From an uncultured Beijerinckiaceae bacterium (GTDB lineage: Bacteria > Pseudomonadota > Alphaproteobacteria > Rhizobiales > Beijerinckiaceae): 7,298 nucleotides of DNA. The first letter of the stretch is position 1; every line of letters begins with the position of its first letter. A program made the translations under genes and the position numbers. Below are positions 6,391-7,298 of the stretch, one piece after another. The notes under the pieces are model-generated. The model did no database searches and was not told the origin of the DNA. It saw nothing but the letters and a program-made list of their open reading frames with translations. The DNA lies in the NCBI GenBank assembly GCA_937863205.1, contig CALMGA010000506.1, positions 1 to 7,298 on the forward strand, written 5' to 3'.

Positions 6391-7298
6391 ATGGATGATC
6401 TCTTCGACACCTTCACGCGGACCTACGACTCCCGCCGTGCGACCGAGATGTCGCTTGTTCAATATCTGAGCGGTTGCCGCGAAGATCCGATGATGTACGC
6501 CAACGCGCCCGAGCGCATCCTGGCGGCGATCGGTGAACCGCAGGTCGTTGACACGGCCAAGGATGCGCGCCTCGGGCGCATCTTCATGAACCGCACCATC
6601 CGCATCTACCCCGCCTTTGCCGACTTCTACGGCATGGAAGAAACGGTGGAGCGCATCGTCGCCTTCTTCCGCCACGCCTCGCAGGGGTTGGAGGAGCGCA
6701 AGCAGATCCTCTACCTGCTCGGGCCCGTGGGCGGCGGCAAGTCTTCGCTGGCCGAGCGCCTCAAGGCGCTGATGGAGCGTTATCCCGTTTACGTGCTCAA
6801 GGCCGGCGACGAGATCTCGCCGGTGTTCGAGAGCCCGCTCGGGCTGTTCGATCCCGAAACCATGGGCGCGCAGCTCGAAGACCGATACGCTGTTCCGCGC
6901 CGACGCCTGACCGGCCTGATGAGTCCGTGGTGCGTCAAGCGCCTGGACGAATTCGGCGGCGACATCACCCGCTTCAAGGTGGTCAAGCTCAGCCCCTCGC
7001 GGCTGCGCCAGATCGCCGTCTCGAAGACCGAGCCCGGCGACGAGAACAACCAGGACATCTCCAGCCTCGTCGGCAAGGTCGACATCCGCCGGCTGGAAAC
7101 GCTCTCGCAGTCCGATCCCGACGCCTACAGCTATTCCGGCGGCCTCAACCGCGCCAACCAGGGCATGCTCGAATTCGTCGAGATGTTCAAGGCGCCGATC
7201 AAGATGCTGCACCCCCTGCTCACCGCCACGCAGGAGGGCAACTACGTCGGCACCGAGAACATCGGCTCGATCCCCTTCACCGGCATCATCATGGCCCA
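6391..7298 (+). CDS. prkA: PrkA/YeaG serine protein kinase, N-terminal part
   Basis: PrkA (YeaG in E. coli) is a cytoplasmic AAA+ ATPase with serine-kinase activity, linked to starvation and stress responses. The first 302 residues of an expected 640-650 are visible; the rest lies past the right edge. The Walker A motif is GPVGGGKSS (111-119). Other strongly conserved blocks are YPAFADFYGMEE (73-84), SPWCVKRLDEFGGDITRF (178-195), KTEPGDENNQDIS (212-224), LVGKVDIRRLE (226-236), ANQGMLEFVEMFKAPIK (255-271, the Walker B-like region) and HPLLTATQEGNY (274-285). The ATG at 6391 matches the E. coli N-terminus in length, but no Shine-Dalgarno sequence precedes it. TTG 6382 would add three residues. 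The frame overlaps the stop of a five-codon mini-frame (6374-6391). In many proteobacteria a DUF444 gene and a spoVR-like gene follow. Confidence 0.96.
   Translation, partial: MDDLFDTFTRTYDSRRATEMSLVQYLSGCREDPMMYANAPERILAAIGEPQVVDTAKDARLGRIFMNRTIRIYPAFADFYGMEETVERIVAFFRHASQGLEERKQILYLLGPVGGGKSSLAERLKALMERYPVYVLKAGDEISPVFESPLGLFDPETMGAQLEDRYAVPRRRLTGLMSPWCVKRLDEFGGDITRFKVVKLSPSRLRQIAVSKTEPGDENNQDISSLVGKVDIRRLETLSQSDPDAYSYSGGLNRANQGMLEFVEMFKAPIKMLHPLLTATQEGNYVGTENIGSIPFTGIIMA

Overview
The window is a GC-rich stretch from a Gram-negative bacterium, most likely an alphaproteobacterium (probably Hyphomicrobiales or a relative). This rests on strong G/C bias at third codon positions, the cyoABCD-SURF1 gene order, and a PrkA sequence close to the alphaproteobacterial type. 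The assignment is inferred from protein resemblance and gene order, not from a search.

Layout: (1) On the minus strand at 1-678 is the N-terminal half of a major facilitator transporter of the metabolite:H+ symporter type; its start is inside the window and its C-terminus runs off the left edge. (2) Positions 679-1007 form a divergent intergenic region with no credible gene. It holds three direct copies of ATGCAAGCCGA, the first overlapping a perfect 10-bp palindrome, and a separate 15-bp tandem duplication. (3) On the plus strand, cyoA (1008-2180), cyoB (2227-4230), cyoC (4256-4888) and cyoD (4885-5286) form a compact operon for a heme-copper quinol oxidase. (4) A SURF1-family assembly factor follows at 5325-6161, after a GC-rich hairpin. 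It occupies the place where E. coli has cyoE. (5) A 229-bp gap (6162-6390) contains a perfect 7-bp-stem hairpin and a second inverted repeat. (6) The N-terminal half of prkA (PrkA/YeaG AAA+ serine kinase) runs from 6391 off the right edge.

How the genes work together: CyoABCD would oxidise membrane ubiquinol, reduce O2 to water and pump protons. All metal, heme and quinol-site residues I can map from E. coli CyoB are present, and subunit II lacks CuA ligands, so this is a quinol oxidase and not a cytochrome c oxidase. SURF1 would help insert heme into subunit I. Its presence raises the possibility of a heme-A (ba3-type) enzyme like the one in Paracoccus, rather than a bo3 enzyme. The transporter and prkA are probably separate transcription units; prkA normally begins a stress/starvation operon with a DUF444 gene and a spoVR-like gene, which would lie beyond the window.

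I see no mobile element, CRISPR array, tRNA, rRNA or clearly novel system. The coding content is conserved respiratory machinery, and the points worth a second look are mainly in the non-coding gaps and in the extended C-terminus of CyoA.
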